Shown here piece after piece: positions 38,242 to 47,995 of a stretch of 64,000 nucleotides of DNA. Every line of letters begins with the position of its first letter. The stretch's first letter is position 1. The DNA lies in assembly GCF_000317575.1 (NCBI RefSeq), contig NC_019748.1, forward strand, positions 3,740,501 to 3,804,500, in the 5' to 3' direction. The position numbers were made by a program, and so were the translations under genes. The notes beneath the pieces were generated by a model that did not search any database, was not told where the DNA came from, and worked only from the letters and a program-made list of their open reading frames with translations. The DNA comes from Stanieria cyanosphaera PCC 7437. Lineage in GTDB: Bacteria; Cyanobacteriota; Cyanobacteriia; Cyanobacteriales; Xenococcaceae.

Positions 38242-38323
38242 TTGCTTTTTAAATATTAATTTTAAATTTTGGTATATTAAAGCTTATTATAAAATTCTAT
38301 ATACAAAATTAGTTTTTTTAAAA

Positions 38324-38764
38324 TTAAAAAGTTTTTCTATTTTCAAGTTCAACCACAAGTTGTTGGATTAAAATATCTCCAGTTAACATTATTAACATAT
38401 CAAAAACATTAACAACTAATTTTTTGAGAGCTTCTTGTATTATTAATTCTTCTTCTTGTTTTAACCGTAAAAATAATTCTTCAAAGGAAATTCCTTGAGG
38501 AGTTATATGAAGATAACGAATCAAAGAATACTTTTCTTTAGTCAAAACTAAAGCTCTTTCCATAATAGCCATTACTGTTACTTGTCCTAAAGTAGGTAAA
38601 ATTTTATTCCAGATAACTTGTAATAAATCCTGATAAATTTTCAAGATTTCTACTTGATAAGCTTGAGTTGCTATCTGTTTTATTCGCTGCTCTAAAATTT
38701 GTTCTACTTTAACTAAAATTTGATTTTGGTTGGTTGATTGTAAATAATCATTAGGTTCGTTCAT
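38324..38764 (-). CDS. Hypothetical helical protein, 146 residues
   Basis: Almost entirely helical, with an amphipathic N-terminal half (ILVKVEQILEQRIKQIATQAYQ) and a hydrophobic C-terminal helix (ALKKLVVNVFDMLIMLTGDIL). No motif or family was recognised. It stands upstream of the TSUP permease gene on the same strand. The long Gln/Glu helices suggest oligomerisation or membrane-surface binding. Confidence 0.55.
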   Translation of the reverse strand: MNEPNDYLQSTNQNQILVKVEQILEQRIKQIATQAYQVEILKIYQDLLQVIWNKILPTLGQVTVMAIMERALVLTKEKYSLIRYLHITPQGISFEELFLRLKQEEELIIQEALKKLVVNVFDMLIMLTGDILIQQLVVELENRKTF

Positions 38765-38927
38765 ATTTTTTTCTCTTAGTCAAAAGCTACGTTATGCACT
38801 TTTATCTAACTTTTGTTACTCTGAGTTTATTTTTTTCTTAATTTAAGTATTAAAAATCTATCGAAAGAAATGAAAAATTCATAAAAACTCTAGAAACATT
38901 AAACCCTGAAAAAAAATTATAATTAGA

Positions 38928-38973
38928 CAAAAAATAGACGTTCTCAGTAAATAACTTGATGAGGAGAACGTCT
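38928..38973 (-). terminator. Terminator of the btpA-VKOR unit
   Basis: A perfect 10-bp stem AGACGTTCTC (38936-38945) and GAGAACGTCT (38964-38973). Read on the minus strand it is followed by ATTTTTTG. It lies about 100 bases after the stop of the VKOR-fusion gene. Confidence 0.78.
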
Positions 38974-39071
38974 TTGAAATATTTTTAATTATGGAGATTA
39001 CATTTAAATTTAGTTTAGGTTGAGCAGAAATTTTTATTTCATTTAAGCCTAGCTAGTTTGAAAACTAGTGT

Positions 39072-40055
39072 TTAAGGAAGTTTATATTTAAAATCCATTG
39101 AGCCTTTATATTCAGATAATTCTGCTAATTGTTGTGGCGTTTGTACTCCTGGATAAAATTTTCCTTTAATTTCCCATGTTGGAAAAGATTTAATTCCTGC
39201 TGTTACACAAGCTTGTCTTTGAGGATTTTTTCCTTGAGGATCACACTCAATATAGTCAATTTCGCTAAAAGCTTCTTTCCCTAATAACTGCTTTTGTTCG
39301 TAACAATGAGGACACCAAAAAGCACCGTAGTTTTTTACCCCAATTTCTGTTAAATGTTTTGCTAAAGCAATCTCCGCTTCCCCTGAAGTTGTGGTAATTT
39401 CCCAACCTATCGGTGGTTCCGGTGAAGTTTGAGCTTGTGGAATAACAATTAATCCATCTTGATCTGGTGTCTCTCCTATTGGATTATCAACATTAGCATA
39501 AACTCCCAAAGTACCTACGAGAGTCAACAATGCCACGATCACAACTGTAAAGAAAATTTGACCAATATCTTCCCACTCTCGTCCCATAATAGCTAAAGTC
39601 AATAAAGTCCAAGAAAATAAAGCAGAGCCAATACAGTAGTAACAAACGGCTTGCAGTTTAAAAAATAGTACATACATTAAATAACTGCTAAAAACTGCCA
39701 TGCCTGTGCCACCAGCTAATAGTAGCAACCAAGTCCAATTATCTAGATTTCGTTTGAGTTCTTTATTACCATCTGGTTTAATTATCAGAGGGCTAAGAGC
39801 GAAAATCGCCATGCTGATATAAGCTAAAAAACCAAATAAAGTTAATGGTAAGCCAAAGATAGTCGCATAAGGACTATTGAGGACATCGCTACAACTACTA
39901 GTAGCAGCAGTTGCCTCGGCTGAACAAACTACCTCTCCTCCAGTTAGTTTAGTAACAGTGAGGTAAGCAGTCAAAATGGCTCCAGCGATAGCGATCGCAC
40001 CTATTAAAGGTCGGGACCAACGATAAATCCAAGGAAGAGAACGTCGACGGCGCAT
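39072..40055 (-). CDS. Vitamin K epoxide reductase-thioredoxin fusion
   Basis: About 327 residues from the ATG at 40055; a TTG at 40082 would add nine. The N-terminal part has four to five membrane helices with VKOR cysteines: one in GGEVVCSAEA, one in TSSCSDVLN, and the redox pair CYYC. After a linker, a periplasmic thioredoxin-like domain carries FWCPHCYEQK. Such fusions oxidise cysteines in periplasmic or lumenal proteins using quinone as acceptor, replacing DsbB. It follows btpA on the same strand by about 60 bases, and a hairpin terminator ends the unit. Confidence 0.93.
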   Translation of the reverse strand: MRRRRSLPWIYRWSRPLIGAIAIAGAILTAYLTVTKLTGGEVVCSAEATAATSSCSDVLNSPYATIFGLPLTLFGFLAYISMAIFALSPLIIKPDGNKELKRNLDNWTWLLLLAGGTGMAVFSSYLMYVLFFKLQAVCYYCIGSALFSWTLLTLAIMGREWEDIGQIFFTVVIVALLTLVGTLGVYANVDNPIGETPDQDGLIVIPQAQTSPEPPIGWEITTTSGEAEIALAKHLTEIGVKNYGAFWCPHCYEQKQLLGKEAFSEIDYIECDPQGKNPQRQACVTAGIKSFPTWEIKGKFYPGVQTPQQLAELSEYKGSMDFKYKLP

Positions 40056-40116
40056 AGCAATTATTGATACTGAATGCGACAAAAATAAAAATTTTTAATT
40101 GACTTTGATTGTAGCC

Positions 40117-40965
40117 TTATTTAGCTAATTTGACTGAGGAAACTGATTTTTGTTGCTCTTTTTCTTTAACAGTGTCTCTAGCTGCTTCCACAAACTGAGT
40201 AACTCTAAGCGGATCGATAGTTTCGGTTATTTTACCTTTACGCTTAAGAGAACTAGCTACGATCACACCATCGGCAGCTTGCATTAGTCTGGTAATATTT
40301 TCCCAATTAGCACCACTACCAATAAAAACGGGAGTATCGCCTGCTGCTGCTGAAGCTAATTCTAAATCTTCAAGATTAGGTGGACTTCCTGTTGCCCATC
40401 CAGAAAGTATTACCCCATCAGCTAAACCTCGTTCAATAGTATCTTGTACGGCAGTAGTTAAATTAGGTGTTCCTAAAGGACGTGCGTGTTTAACTAAGAC
40501 ATCTGCTAAAATTCCGACTGTAGCACCTAATTCTCTGCGATAGCGTAATAATTGATGAGCTTGTCCTTCGATCAAACCTTGATCAGTTGCCATTACACCC
40601 GTCAAAACATTAACTCGAATAAACTCGGCTTCTACACAAGCAGCTACTGCCATTGCACTGTGACTATCATTTCGTAGTATATTAATACCAATTGGTAACA
40701 TCACCATATTTTTTAGACGATCAACAATGACGGTCATCGCACTAACTATGGCGGGATCAACGCCTTCTTTAGCAAAAGGAGCATCAAAAAAGTTCTCGAC
40801 GATAATGCCGTCAACTCCACCTGCTGCTAAGGCTGTAGCTTCTTGTTCTGCTCTTGATATGACCGCTTTTAAATTTCCTCCCCAACGCGGAGAAGTAGGC
40901 AAAGGTAATAGATGAACTACACCAATAATTGGATTATTTGTTTTAAAAATTTGTTTTAAGTCCAC
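40117..40965 (-). CDS. btpA: BtpA family protein (photosystem I biogenesis)
   Basis: 282 residues, GTG start with AAGGA upstream. The TIM-barrel-like sequence IIGVVHLLPLPTSPRWGG, then GVDGIIVENFFDAPF and PVFIGSGANWENI is diagnostic of BtpA. In Synechocystis BtpA is a thylakoid-associated protein needed to keep photosystem I reaction-centre proteins stable, especially at low temperature. The molecular activity is not known. It is first gene of a two-gene unit with the VKOR fusion. Confidence 0.93.
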   Translation of the reverse strand: MDLKQIFKTNNPIIGVVHLLPLPTSPRWGGNLKAVISRAEQEATALAAGGVDGIIVENFFDAPFAKEGVDPAIVSAMTVIVDRLKNMVMLPIGINILRNDSHSAMAVAACVEAEFIRVNVLTGVMATDQGLIEGQAHQLLRYRRELGATVGILADVLVKHARPLGTPNLTTAVQDTIERGLADGVILSGWATGSPPNLEDLELASAAAGDTPVFIGSGANWENITRLMQAADGVIVASSLKRKGKITETIDPLRVTQFVEAARDTVKEKEQQKSVSSVKLAK

Positions 40966-41526
40966 TTAAATTTTCCTTAGGCAAAGACAGCATTTTACGT
41001 CATCTCTTCAAAATCTATTATTATCTCAGACTAATGGAAGCACTAGAAAATTTTATCTAAATAGATCTAGATATTGAATTAGTATTTTCTCCTGCGCAAC
41101 TTTGATGATTAACTATCAGTTAGTTTTGTAATAAAAATGTACTGAAAAATTAAGGCGAGTCCACTCTGCGCCGAGATCACGTTAACTGAAAGACAGATAG
41201 TAATTTTTTTCAAGTATAAGATTCAAAAAATAAGTTTTTTGTCAAAACCATGTTAATATGTCTTAACAATAGGTTTATAATTACAATAGTAAAAAAACCT
41301 TATAACCAAAAGGTTAGTCAGAGGCAATATCTTTATACTAGTCTTGCAGATAACTATCGAGTCAACACGGCGATTCTATATGCCGAGAAGACCTCGGCAT
41401 ATCTAACCGTCAAACTAGGGAGGCGATCAGTTTTCATAGATACGCTCCAACCACAACAGAGATATTAGATTCTGACCTCACATATAATCCTAGTCCTTTG
41501 TATACTCTAGTTATTCCAAATTATAT
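40966..41526. other. Long leader/intergenic region upstream of rimO
   Basis: 561 bases without a convincing gene. The only ORF-like stretch (41250-41468) has no ribosome binding site. A strong hairpin lies at 41378-41402 (separate entry). This region should hold the rimO-crhR promoter and a long 5' leader. Confidence 0.55.
41378..41402 (+). promoter_or_regulatory. Stable hairpin in the rimO-crhR leader
   Basis: A perfect 10-bp stem ATATGCCGAG (41378-41387) and CTCGGCATAT (41393-41402) with loop AAGAC. No T-run follows, so it does not look like a terminator. GGGAGG follows at about 41417. It may be a leader RNA structure or part of a small RNA. It is 125 bases upstream of the rimO start. Confidence 0.45.
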
Positions 41527-42840
41527 ATGGCAGATAAGCCAACTATTGCGATTTCTCATCTAGGATGTGAAAAAAATCGTGTCGATTCAGAACATATGCT
41601 AGGCTTACTAGCTCAAGCTGGTTATCAAGTTGATTCTAACGAAGAAGTAGCTGATTATGTTATAGTTAATACTTGCAGTTTTATTCAAGCAGCTAGAGAA
41701 GAATCAGTTCGTACTTTAGTAGAACTAGCGGAAGCCAACAAAAAAATTATAGTAACGGGCTGCATGGCTCAACACTTTCAAGAGCAACTGCTAGAAGAAT
41801 TGCCTGAAACAGTAGCAGTCGTAGGCAGCGGAGACTATCACAAAATAGTTAACGTTGTTGAGCGAGTAGAAATAGGAGAAAAAGTTAAAGAAATATCTAC
41901 ACAACCTACTTATATTGCCGATGAAACTGTACCTCGGTATCGGACAACGACTGAAGGTGTAGCTTATTTGCGAGTAGCTGAAGGATGTGATTATCGTTGT
42001 GCTTTTTGTATCATTCCTCATTTGAGAGGAAATCAGCGATCGCGCTCAATAGAATCAATTGTTGCCGAAGCCAAACAACTGGCAGCCGAAGGAGTACAAG
42101 AAATCATTCTCATCTCTCAAATCACAACTAACTATGGGTTAGATTTATATGGAGAACCCAGACTAGCCGATTTGTTAAGAGAATTAGGCAAGGTAGATGT
42201 ACCTTGGATTAGAATTCATTACGCCTATCCGACAGGATTAACTCCTCAAGTAATTGCAGCAATCAGAGATACCCCTAACGTTCTGCCTTATTTAGATTTA
42301 CCCTTACAGCATTCTCATCCAACAATACTTAAGGCAATGAATCGCCCTTGGCAAGGAAGGGTTAATGATGCCATCATTGAACGGATTAAAACGGAATTAC
42401 CAGAGGCAATTTTACGAACAACTTTTATTGTTGGTTTTCCTGGAGAAACAGAAGAGCATTTTCAACATTTAGTGCAATTTGTCCAACGTCATCAATTCGA
42501 TCATGTGGGCGTATTTACTTTTTCTGCTGAAGAAGGAACCTCAGCCTACACGATGAGTGAGCAAGTTGCACCAGAAGTTATGGAAGCTCGCCGAGAGAAA
42601 CTGATGCAGATTCAACAACCTATTGCTGCGCGCAAAAATAAAGCTTGTGTTGGTAAAACAGTTGATGTCTTAATTGAACAAGAAAATCCTCATACAGGAG
42701 AATTAATTGGTCGTTCAGCAAGATTTGCACCCGAAGTAGATGGCTTAATTTATGTTCGTGGGGAAGCCTCTCTTGGCTCGATTGTCTCGGTTGAAATTAC
42801 CGCAGCAGACATATACGACCTTTATGGAGAAATTATTTAG
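41527..42840 (+). CDS. rimO: Ribosomal protein S12 methylthiotransferase
   Basis: 437 residues. N-terminal methylthiotransferase domain with Cys residues in [20 protein letters not shown] and TGCMAQ; the radical-SAM cluster motif CDYRCAFC; a C-terminal TRAM domain (GKTVDVLIE, then [12 protein letters not shown]). RimO adds a methylthio group to an aspartate of ribosomal protein S12, using two iron-sulfur clusters. The helicase gene follows after about 140 bases, the same order as slr0082-slr0083 in Synechocystis. Confidence 0.96.
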   Translation: MADKPTIAISHLGCEKNRVDSEHMLGLLAQAGYQVDSNEEVADYVIVNTCSFIQAAREESVRTLVELAEANKKIIVTGCMAQHFQEQLLEELPETVAVVGSGDYHKIVNVVERVEIGEKVKEISTQPTYIADETVPRYRTTTEGVAYLRVAEGCDYRCAFCIIPHLRGNQRSRSIESIVAEAKQLAAEGVQEIILISQITTNYGLDLYGEPRLADLLRELGKVDVPWIRIHYAYPTGLTPQVIAAIRDTPNVLPYLDLPLQHSHPTILKAMNRPWQGRVNDAIIERIKTELPEAILRTTFIVGFPGETEEHFQHLVQFVQRHQFDHVGVFTFSAEEGTSAYTMSEQVAPEVMEARREKLMQIQQPIAARKNKACVGKTVDVLIEQENPHTGELIGRSARFAPEVDGLIYVRGEASLGSIVSVEITAADIYDLYGEII

Positions 42841-42980
42841 TTATTGTTCAAATGTTTAAGAGAGATTTGCTAGTAAATGAGAATTTAACGAACTAAGCAA
42901 TCAATATCGTTAATTTCTTGACCAATGTAAAGTTTTTTATACCAAACCTAAACTCTAAATCAAAAACCAAAAAATTAATT

Positions 42981-44438
42981 ATGACAGTTACTTTCAAAAG
43001 CTTAGGATTATCAGATACTTGCGTACAACAATTAGAAGAACTTGGTTTTGTTGAACCAACTCAAATACAACAACAAGCAATCCCTTCTTTATTAGAAGGT
43101 CGCGATTTAGTAGGGCAATCTCAAACAGGAACAGGCAAAACAGCAGCATTTTCACTGCCGATGTTGGATTTGATTGATAGTCGCAATAAAGCAGTTCAAG
43201 GTTTAATTCTGACACCAACTAGAGAATTAGCTCAACAAGTAGGACAGGCAATCAACGATTTTGCAAGTAATCGCAGAATTTACGTGCTTACTGTTTATGG
43301 TGGTCAATCTATTGAGCGACAAATTCGTAGTTTGAGGAAAGGAGTGCAGGTTGTTGTAGGTACTCCAGGAAGAATTATTGATTTACTCGAAAGAAAAGAA
43401 TTAAGTTTGGATCAGGTACGTTTAGCTGTACTCGATGAATCCGATGAAATGTTGAGTATGGGTTTTATCGATGATGTCAAAAAAATCTTGCAACAAGCTT
43501 CAAAACAGCGACAAACAGCTTGTTTCTCAGCAACTATGCCTCGAGAAATCAAAGATTTGATTCAGCAATTTCTCAAATCACCGATCATGGTAACCGTTGA
43601 ACAGCCTAAAGCTGCTCCTGCCAGAATTAATCAACAAGCCTACATGGTTCCTCGTGGTTGGCACAAAAACCAAGCTTTACAACCGATTTTAGAAATAGAA
43701 GAAATCGATTCAGCAATTATTTTTGTCCGAACCAAAAAAACTGCCAGCGAATTAACTAGCAAACTTCAAGAGGCGGGTCACAGTGTTGATGAATATCATG
43801 GTGATTTGAGTCAAATTCAAAGAGAACGTTTAGTTCAACGTTTTCGAGATGGAAAAATCAAAATGATAGTAGCGACAGACATTGCTGCTCGTGGTTTAGA
43901 CGTAGAAAACTTAACTCACGTAATCAATTACGATTTACCAGATAATGCTGAAACTTACATTCATCGTATTGGTCGTACTGGTCGTGCTGGCAAACATGGA
44001 ACTGCGATCGCTTTAGTCCAACCAATTGATCGCCGTACTTTAAGACAAATTGAGCATCGTCTCCGCCAAAGATTAGAAATTAACAAGATTCCTAGCCGTA
44101 CCGAGGTAGAAGCTAAAAGACTGGCTAAACTCCAAGCTCAAGTACAAGAAACTTTATCTGGCGAAAGAATGGCATCCTTTTTACCTTTAGTCAGGGAATT
44201 AAGTGACGAATACGATCCCCAAGCGATCGCTGCTGCTGCTTTACAAATGGTTTATGACCAAAATTGTCCTCCATGGATGAAGACTGATTGGGAAGTTCCT
44301 CAATCTGGTGTACCCAAACCACTCATCAAACGCAAAAACAACCGCAGTAATCGTAAAGATGGTTATAAATCTAAGTCAGTGACTGAAAACAGGTCACAAG
44401 GTAAAATAAGGTCTGAAGTTGTTATTAGCGAACAGTAA
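42981..44438 (+). CDS. crhR: DEAD-box RNA helicase, CrhR type
   Basis: 485 residues from the ATG at 42981, where MTVTFKSLGLS aligns with the start of this helicase class; a TTG at 42918 would add 21 residues. Motifs: Q-motif EPTQIQQQAIP, Walker A SQTGTGKT, PTRELAQQ, DESD in place of DEAD (VLDESDEML), FSATMP, and HRIGRTGRAG. The C-terminal tail (QAIAAAALQMVYDQ, then basic residues) is characteristic of CrhR. In Synechocystis CrhR unwinds and anneals RNA and is induced by cold and redox state; the rimO-crhR transcript is processed by RNase E. The 140-base AU-rich gap to rimO could hold such a site. Confidence 0.88.
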   Translation: MTVTFKSLGLSDTCVQQLEELGFVEPTQIQQQAIPSLLEGRDLVGQSQTGTGKTAAFSLPMLDLIDSRNKAVQGLILTPTRELAQQVGQAINDFASNRRIYVLTVYGGQSIERQIRSLRKGVQVVVGTPGRIIDLLERKELSLDQVRLAVLDESDEMLSMGFIDDVKKILQQASKQRQTACFSATMPREIKDLIQQFLKSPIMVTVEQPKAAPARINQQAYMVPRGWHKNQALQPILEIEEIDSAIIFVRTKKTASELTSKLQEAGHSVDEYHGDLSQIQRERLVQRFRDGKIKMIVATDIAARGLDVENLTHVINYDLPDNAETYIHRIGRTGRAGKHGTAIALVQPIDRRTLRQIEHRLRQRLEINKIPSRTEVEAKRLAKLQAQVQETLSGERMASFLPLVRELSDEYDPQAIAAAALQMVYDQNCPPWMKTDWEVPQSGVPKPLIKRKNNRSNRKDGYKSKSVTENRSQGKIRSEVVISEQ

Positions 44439-44489
44439 AATTAAGCTAATAACTGTAAAGACTAACAAACCATAATTGATTAATCGCTT

Positions 44490-45605
44490 GTGACTGTGAG
44501 TATTTCTGCTGCTGATTTATCTGAAATGCCTAGTATGACCAGGTATTCAACTAACTGGCCTGGTTTAATTGAAGCTTATCGTCCTTACTTACCAGTAAGT
44601 GATACTACTCCTGTAGTTACCTTACTGGAGGGTAATACACCTCTAATTCCTGCGCCTGCGCTCTCTCAAGCCATTGGTCGAGGAGTCCAAGTATATGTAA
44701 AGTACGATGGGCTTAATCCGACTGGTAGCTTTAAAGACCGGGGTATGACTATGGCGATTACCAAAGCCAAAGAAGCAGGAGCAAAGGCTGTAATTTGCGC
44801 TAGCACAGGAAATACTTCAGCAGCAGCAGCAGCTTATGCTCGTCGTGCAGGGATGCGAGCTTTCGTCGTTATTCCTGACGGTTATGTAGCTTTAGGTAAA
44901 TTAGCACAAGCTTTACTTTATGGTGCAGAAGTAATTGCGATTGAGGGGAATTTTGATGATGCTTTAACTATAGTCCGGAAAATGTCGGAAAATTATCCTG
45001 TTACTCTAGTTAATTCAGTCAACCCTTATCGTCTTCAAGGACAAAAGACTGCTGCTTTTGAAGTTGTTGATGTTTTAGGTGATGCTCCTGATTGGCTCTG
45101 TATTCCTGTGGGAAATGCTGGTAACATTACCGCCTATTGGATGGGTTTTACTGAATATCATCAACAAGGCAAATGCGCTCGCTTACCAAAAATGATGGGT
45201 TTTCAAGCAGCAGGTGCAGCCCCTTTTATTGCAGGTAAACCGATTCCCAATCCAGAAACGATTGCTACCGCAATTAGAATCGGAAATCCCGCTAATTGGG
45301 AAAAAGCGATCGCTGTTCAACAACACAGTCAAGGTGAATTTCATCCAGTAACCGACCAAGAAATACTTGAGGCTTATCGTTTATTAGCTTCACAAGAAGG
45401 AATTTTTTGTGAACCTGCTAGTGCTGCTTCTGTTGCTGGATTATTAAAACAAAAAGAACATCTTCCAAATCAAGCAACTGTAGTTTGTGTTCTGACCGGA
45501 AATGGACTTAAAGACCCTAGTAATGCTATTGAATATAGCAGTAACTCGATCAAGCAGAAAATCAAAGCTGATTTGAAAACTGTAGCTAGTGAAATGGGTT
45601 TTTAA
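44490..45605 (+). CDS. thrC: Threonine synthase
   Basis: 371 residues, GTG start. The PLP lysine is in [11 protein letters not shown], with [16 protein letters not shown] and [12 protein letters not shown] for phosphate and cofactor binding. The enzyme turns O-phosphohomoserine into threonine. The N-terminal 30 residues ([20 protein letters not shown]) are normal for the short bacterial form. It lies 51 bases after crhR on the same strand but probably has its own promoter. A strong hairpin follows. Confidence 0.96.
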   Translation: MTVSISAADLSEMPSMTRYSTNWPGLIEAYRPYLPVSDTTPVVTLLEGNTPLIPAPALSQAIGRGVQVYVKYDGLNPTGSFKDRGMTMAITKAKEAGAKAVICASTGNTSAAAAAYARRAGMRAFVVIPDGYVALGKLAQALLYGAEVIAIEGNFDDALTIVRKMSENYPVTLVNSVNPYRLQGQKTAAFEVVDVLGDAPDWLCIPVGNAGNITAYWMGFTEYHQQGKCARLPKMMGFQAAGAAPFIAGKPIPNPETIATAIRIGNPANWEKAIAVQQHSQGEFHPVTDQEILEAYRLLASQEGIFCEPASAASVAGLLKQKEHLPNQATVVCVLTGNGLKDPSNAIEYSSNSIKQKIKADLKTVASEMGF

Positions 45606-45675
45606 GCTTGTTGCATTTTTTAATATCTGAATTTTAATAACTTGTTAAATTGTAATTTCTGTACACAATTAAAAA

Positions 45676-45725
45676 TTGGTGTTGAGTAAGTAACCAAAAA
45701 AAGGTTTTGTTTAGCTCAACACCAA
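45676..45725. terminator. Bidirectional terminator between thrC and the coiled-coil gene
   Basis: Perfect 11-bp stem TTGGTGTTGAG (45676-45686) and CTCAACACCAA (45715-45725), with an inner ACC/GGT pairing in the loop. It is A-rich before and AT-rich after, and lies between convergent genes. Confidence 0.7.
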
Positions 45726-45819
45726 AATTAATAATACAACCATTATTTGTTAGGGAAGTTGATTTTTTTGTCGACCAACAGATGCGTATGATGGAAACAA
45801 CATTAATATCTAGTCAGGT

Positions 45820-47733
45820 TTAGGAATTGGTAATTTTGCTTATTTCCCAATCATCCAAATCTAATTCATCTTCTGTTTCTTGTGTTGAGTCTAATAAATC
45901 TTTGAATTCGTCAAAAGATGCTTTGGTAACAGAATCAACTAAGTTATCTAATTGATCTAATTTTTCTTCCATTTGATCAAACTCTTTGAGAACGATCTTA
46001 TTATTACTGTCAGATTTAGCTTCTGACATCAAAGCCTCTAAATCAGAGTCAGATAAATCAGTTTCAGACTCAGGTATTAAAGCAGTTAAGTCTTCCGACT
46101 CAAATAACTCATCACTACTGTCAGATTCAGCTTCTGACATCAAAGCCTCTAAATCTGTCTGCAATAAATCAGTTTCAGACTCAGGCATTAAAACAGTTAA
46201 ATCTTCCGACTCAAATAACTCATCACTACTGTCAGCTTCAGCTTCTGACATCAAAGCATCTAAATCAGAGTCAGATAAATTAGGTTCCTCAAATTGCTCA
46301 AATAACTCATTACTACTATCAGCTTCAGACTCAAACATCAAAGCCTCTAAATCTGTCTGCGATAAATCAGTTTCAGACTCAGGCATCAAAGCAGTTAAAT
46401 CTTCCGACTCAAATAACTCATCACTACTGTCAGCTTCAGCTTCTGACATCAAAGCATCTAAATCAGAGTCAGATAAATTAGGTTCCTCAAATTGCTCATT
46501 ACTACTATCAGTTTCGGTTTCAAACATTAAAGCCTCTAAATCTGTCTGCGATAAATCAGTTTCAGACTCAGGCATCAAAGCAGTTAAACTGTCTTCTGTT
46601 AAATCAGTTTGATCGCTAAAATTTGTATTGGTAGCGTCTAATTGAGTTGATAAATCAAAAAATTCTTGTGTATTTGTTAATTCGTTTGAGAAAGATACTG
46701 GAAGATTAACAAATTCGTTTACTTCCTCTGCTTCTGCTGGTTGATCTTGATCTTCTATATAATTTTCTATATTGGCTTTTGTAGAAGTAAAAATAGGTTC
46801 TAATTGTTCCTGCGATTCGATTGCAGTTTGTAAATGTTGATTATCTAATAGTAATTGTTGCTTTTGCTCCTCAAGCTCGATAATAGATTGATTAAATTCT
46901 TGTTGCTGTTGTTGAGCTTGAGCTACTTGATAAGTAAATTGTTCTAATTGAGAATATTGAGCAGCGAGATGAGCTTCTAATTCTTGTTTTTCTAATTGTA
47001 GAGAGGCTAGGTTGTGATTATATTGTTCTTGTAGTTGTTGAATTTGAGCTTGTAAATTTTGACTTTCGGCTTCTAATTGTTGTTTTTGGTTTTCAAACTC
47101 GCTGATAGATTGATTAATGTTTTCTTGTTGAATTTGATCTGCTTGATAGGTAAATTGTTCCAATTGAGAATGTTGAGCAGCGAGATGAGCTTCTAATTCT
47201 TGTTTTTCTAATTGTAGAGAGGCTAGGTTGTGATTATATTGTTCTTGTTGTTCTTGTAGTTGTTGAATTTGAGCTTGTAAATTTTGACTTTCGGCTTCTA
47301 ATTGTTGTTTTTGTGGTTCTATCTCTTGAATTTGAGTTTGCCAATGATTGACTTCTGTTTCTAATTGCTGTTTTTGACCATTTAAATCGGCAATAATACT
47401 GAGAAGTTGATCGTGTTCTGTTTGTAGAGAATTAATGTTTGCTTCTACTTCTTGCATTCTATTAGTTTTTTCAGAAATAGAAAGCCTTAATTGATTTTCT
47501 TGAACTTGAAGTTCTTTAATTTCTGCTTCTGTTGATGTAGAAATTAAATTATCTTGTTCTGTTCTTTTTTTGTTACTAACTAATATTCCTGTTAAACCAG
47601 CAGTACCAGCTAATCCGCCTGTAATTAAAGCTTTTTTAACATCTTTGTCATTGACAAGCATTCCAACGCCAAAACTGACTCCGAAAGCTATTGAACTAAA
47701 CAGAATCTTATTAATTAATTTAGTTGATTCCAT
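45820..47733 (-). CDS. Membrane-anchored coiled-coil protein with acidic DLxALM repeats
   Basis: 637 residues in three parts. Residues 1-55 hold two hydrophobic, glycine-rich segments (ILFSSIAFGVSFGVGM, then ALITGGLAGTAGLTGILV), probably a membrane hairpin. Residues about 70-320 are a Gln/Glu/Leu-rich coiled coil that contains a recent 72-residue internal duplication. Residues about 370-590 are very acidic and hold ten copies of a short motif of form D-L-[TED]-A-L-M-x-E, for example DLEALMFE and DLDALMSE. A short C-terminal helical tail follows. No enzyme domain is present. The architecture suggests a tethering or scaffolding protein at a membrane with many identical docking sites. No family was recognised. 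Confidence 0.8.
   Translation of the reverse strand: MESTKLINKILFSSIAFGVSFGVGMLVNDKDVKKALITGGLAGTAGLTGILVSNKKRTEQDNLISTSTEAEIKELQVQENQLRLSISEKTNRMQEVEANINSLQTEHDQLLSIIADLNGQKQQLETEVNHWQTQIQEIEPQKQQLEAESQNLQAQIQQLQEQQEQYNHNLASLQLEKQELEAHLAAQHSQLEQFTYQADQIQQENINQSISEFENQKQQLEAESQNLQAQIQQLQEQYNHNLASLQLEKQELEAHLAAQYSQLEQFTYQVAQAQQQQQEFNQSIIELEEQKQQLLLDNQHLQTAIESQEQLEPIFTSTKANIENYIEDQDQPAEAEEVNEFVNLPVSFSNELTNTQEFFDLSTQLDATNTNFSDQTDLTEDSLTALMPESETDLSQTDLEALMFETETDSSNEQFEEPNLSDSDLDALMSEAEADSSDELFESEDLTALMPESETDLSQTDLEALMFESEADSSNELFEQFEEPNLSDSDLDALMSEAEADSSDELFESEDLTVLMPESETDLLQTDLEALMSEAESDSSDELFESEDLTALIPESETDLSDSDLEALMSEAKSDSNNKIVLKEFDQMEEKLDQLDNLVDSVTKASFDEFKDLLDSTQETEDELDLDDWEISKITNS
46010..46605 (-). 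repeat. Tandem acidic motif repeats within the coiled-coil gene
   Basis: Ten motif copies, recurring mostly in a three-motif period: SxDLTALMPE, SQTDLEALMFE, SDSDLDALMSE. Nearly identical DNA blocks repeat, such as the segments near 46080-46190, 46200-46380 and 46380-46560, consistent with expansion by unequal recombination. Confidence 0.85.
46961..47313 (-). repeat. Direct duplication in the coiled-coil region, 216-base period
   Basis: The block beginning GCAGCGAGATGAGC at 46961 recurs at 47177 with near-identical DNA over about 130 bases, apart from a 9-base indel (GTTGTTCTT). At protein level this duplicates the segment NLQAQIQQLQEQ to LEKQELEAHLAAQ. The low divergence shows a recent event. 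Confidence 0.85.
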
Positions 47734-47995
47734 CTTTCTTAATATGTTTAAGCTAACTTTTCAGTTTAGAAATCTAGGCTAACTATAGACTCGAGTAAGT
47801 TTGAGTTAGCTTGTTCTAATCAACTGCGGAATCATACAATCAAGTAGAATTAAGATGGCAAGAGTTTTTGATAATAATCAAATTATGAGTTATTCAAAAT
47901 TTTTTGCCTCTATTCCCTTTGATCGATAGTTAATTTCCATAGTCTTATTGGAAGAGTTCCCAAATATCGATTTAAAATTAACAAAATTTTGCAGA

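Noticed and set aside
41250-41468. 72-residue ORF upstream of rimO
   Set aside because: No ribosome binding site, no recognisable domain, and it runs through the leader hairpin; more likely leader RNA than a gene.
45986-46612. 208-residue plus-strand ORF rich in Ser, Lys and Asp
   Set aside because: It is the antisense reading of the acidic repeat region of the minus-strand coiled-coil gene; its repetitive composition follows entirely from that.
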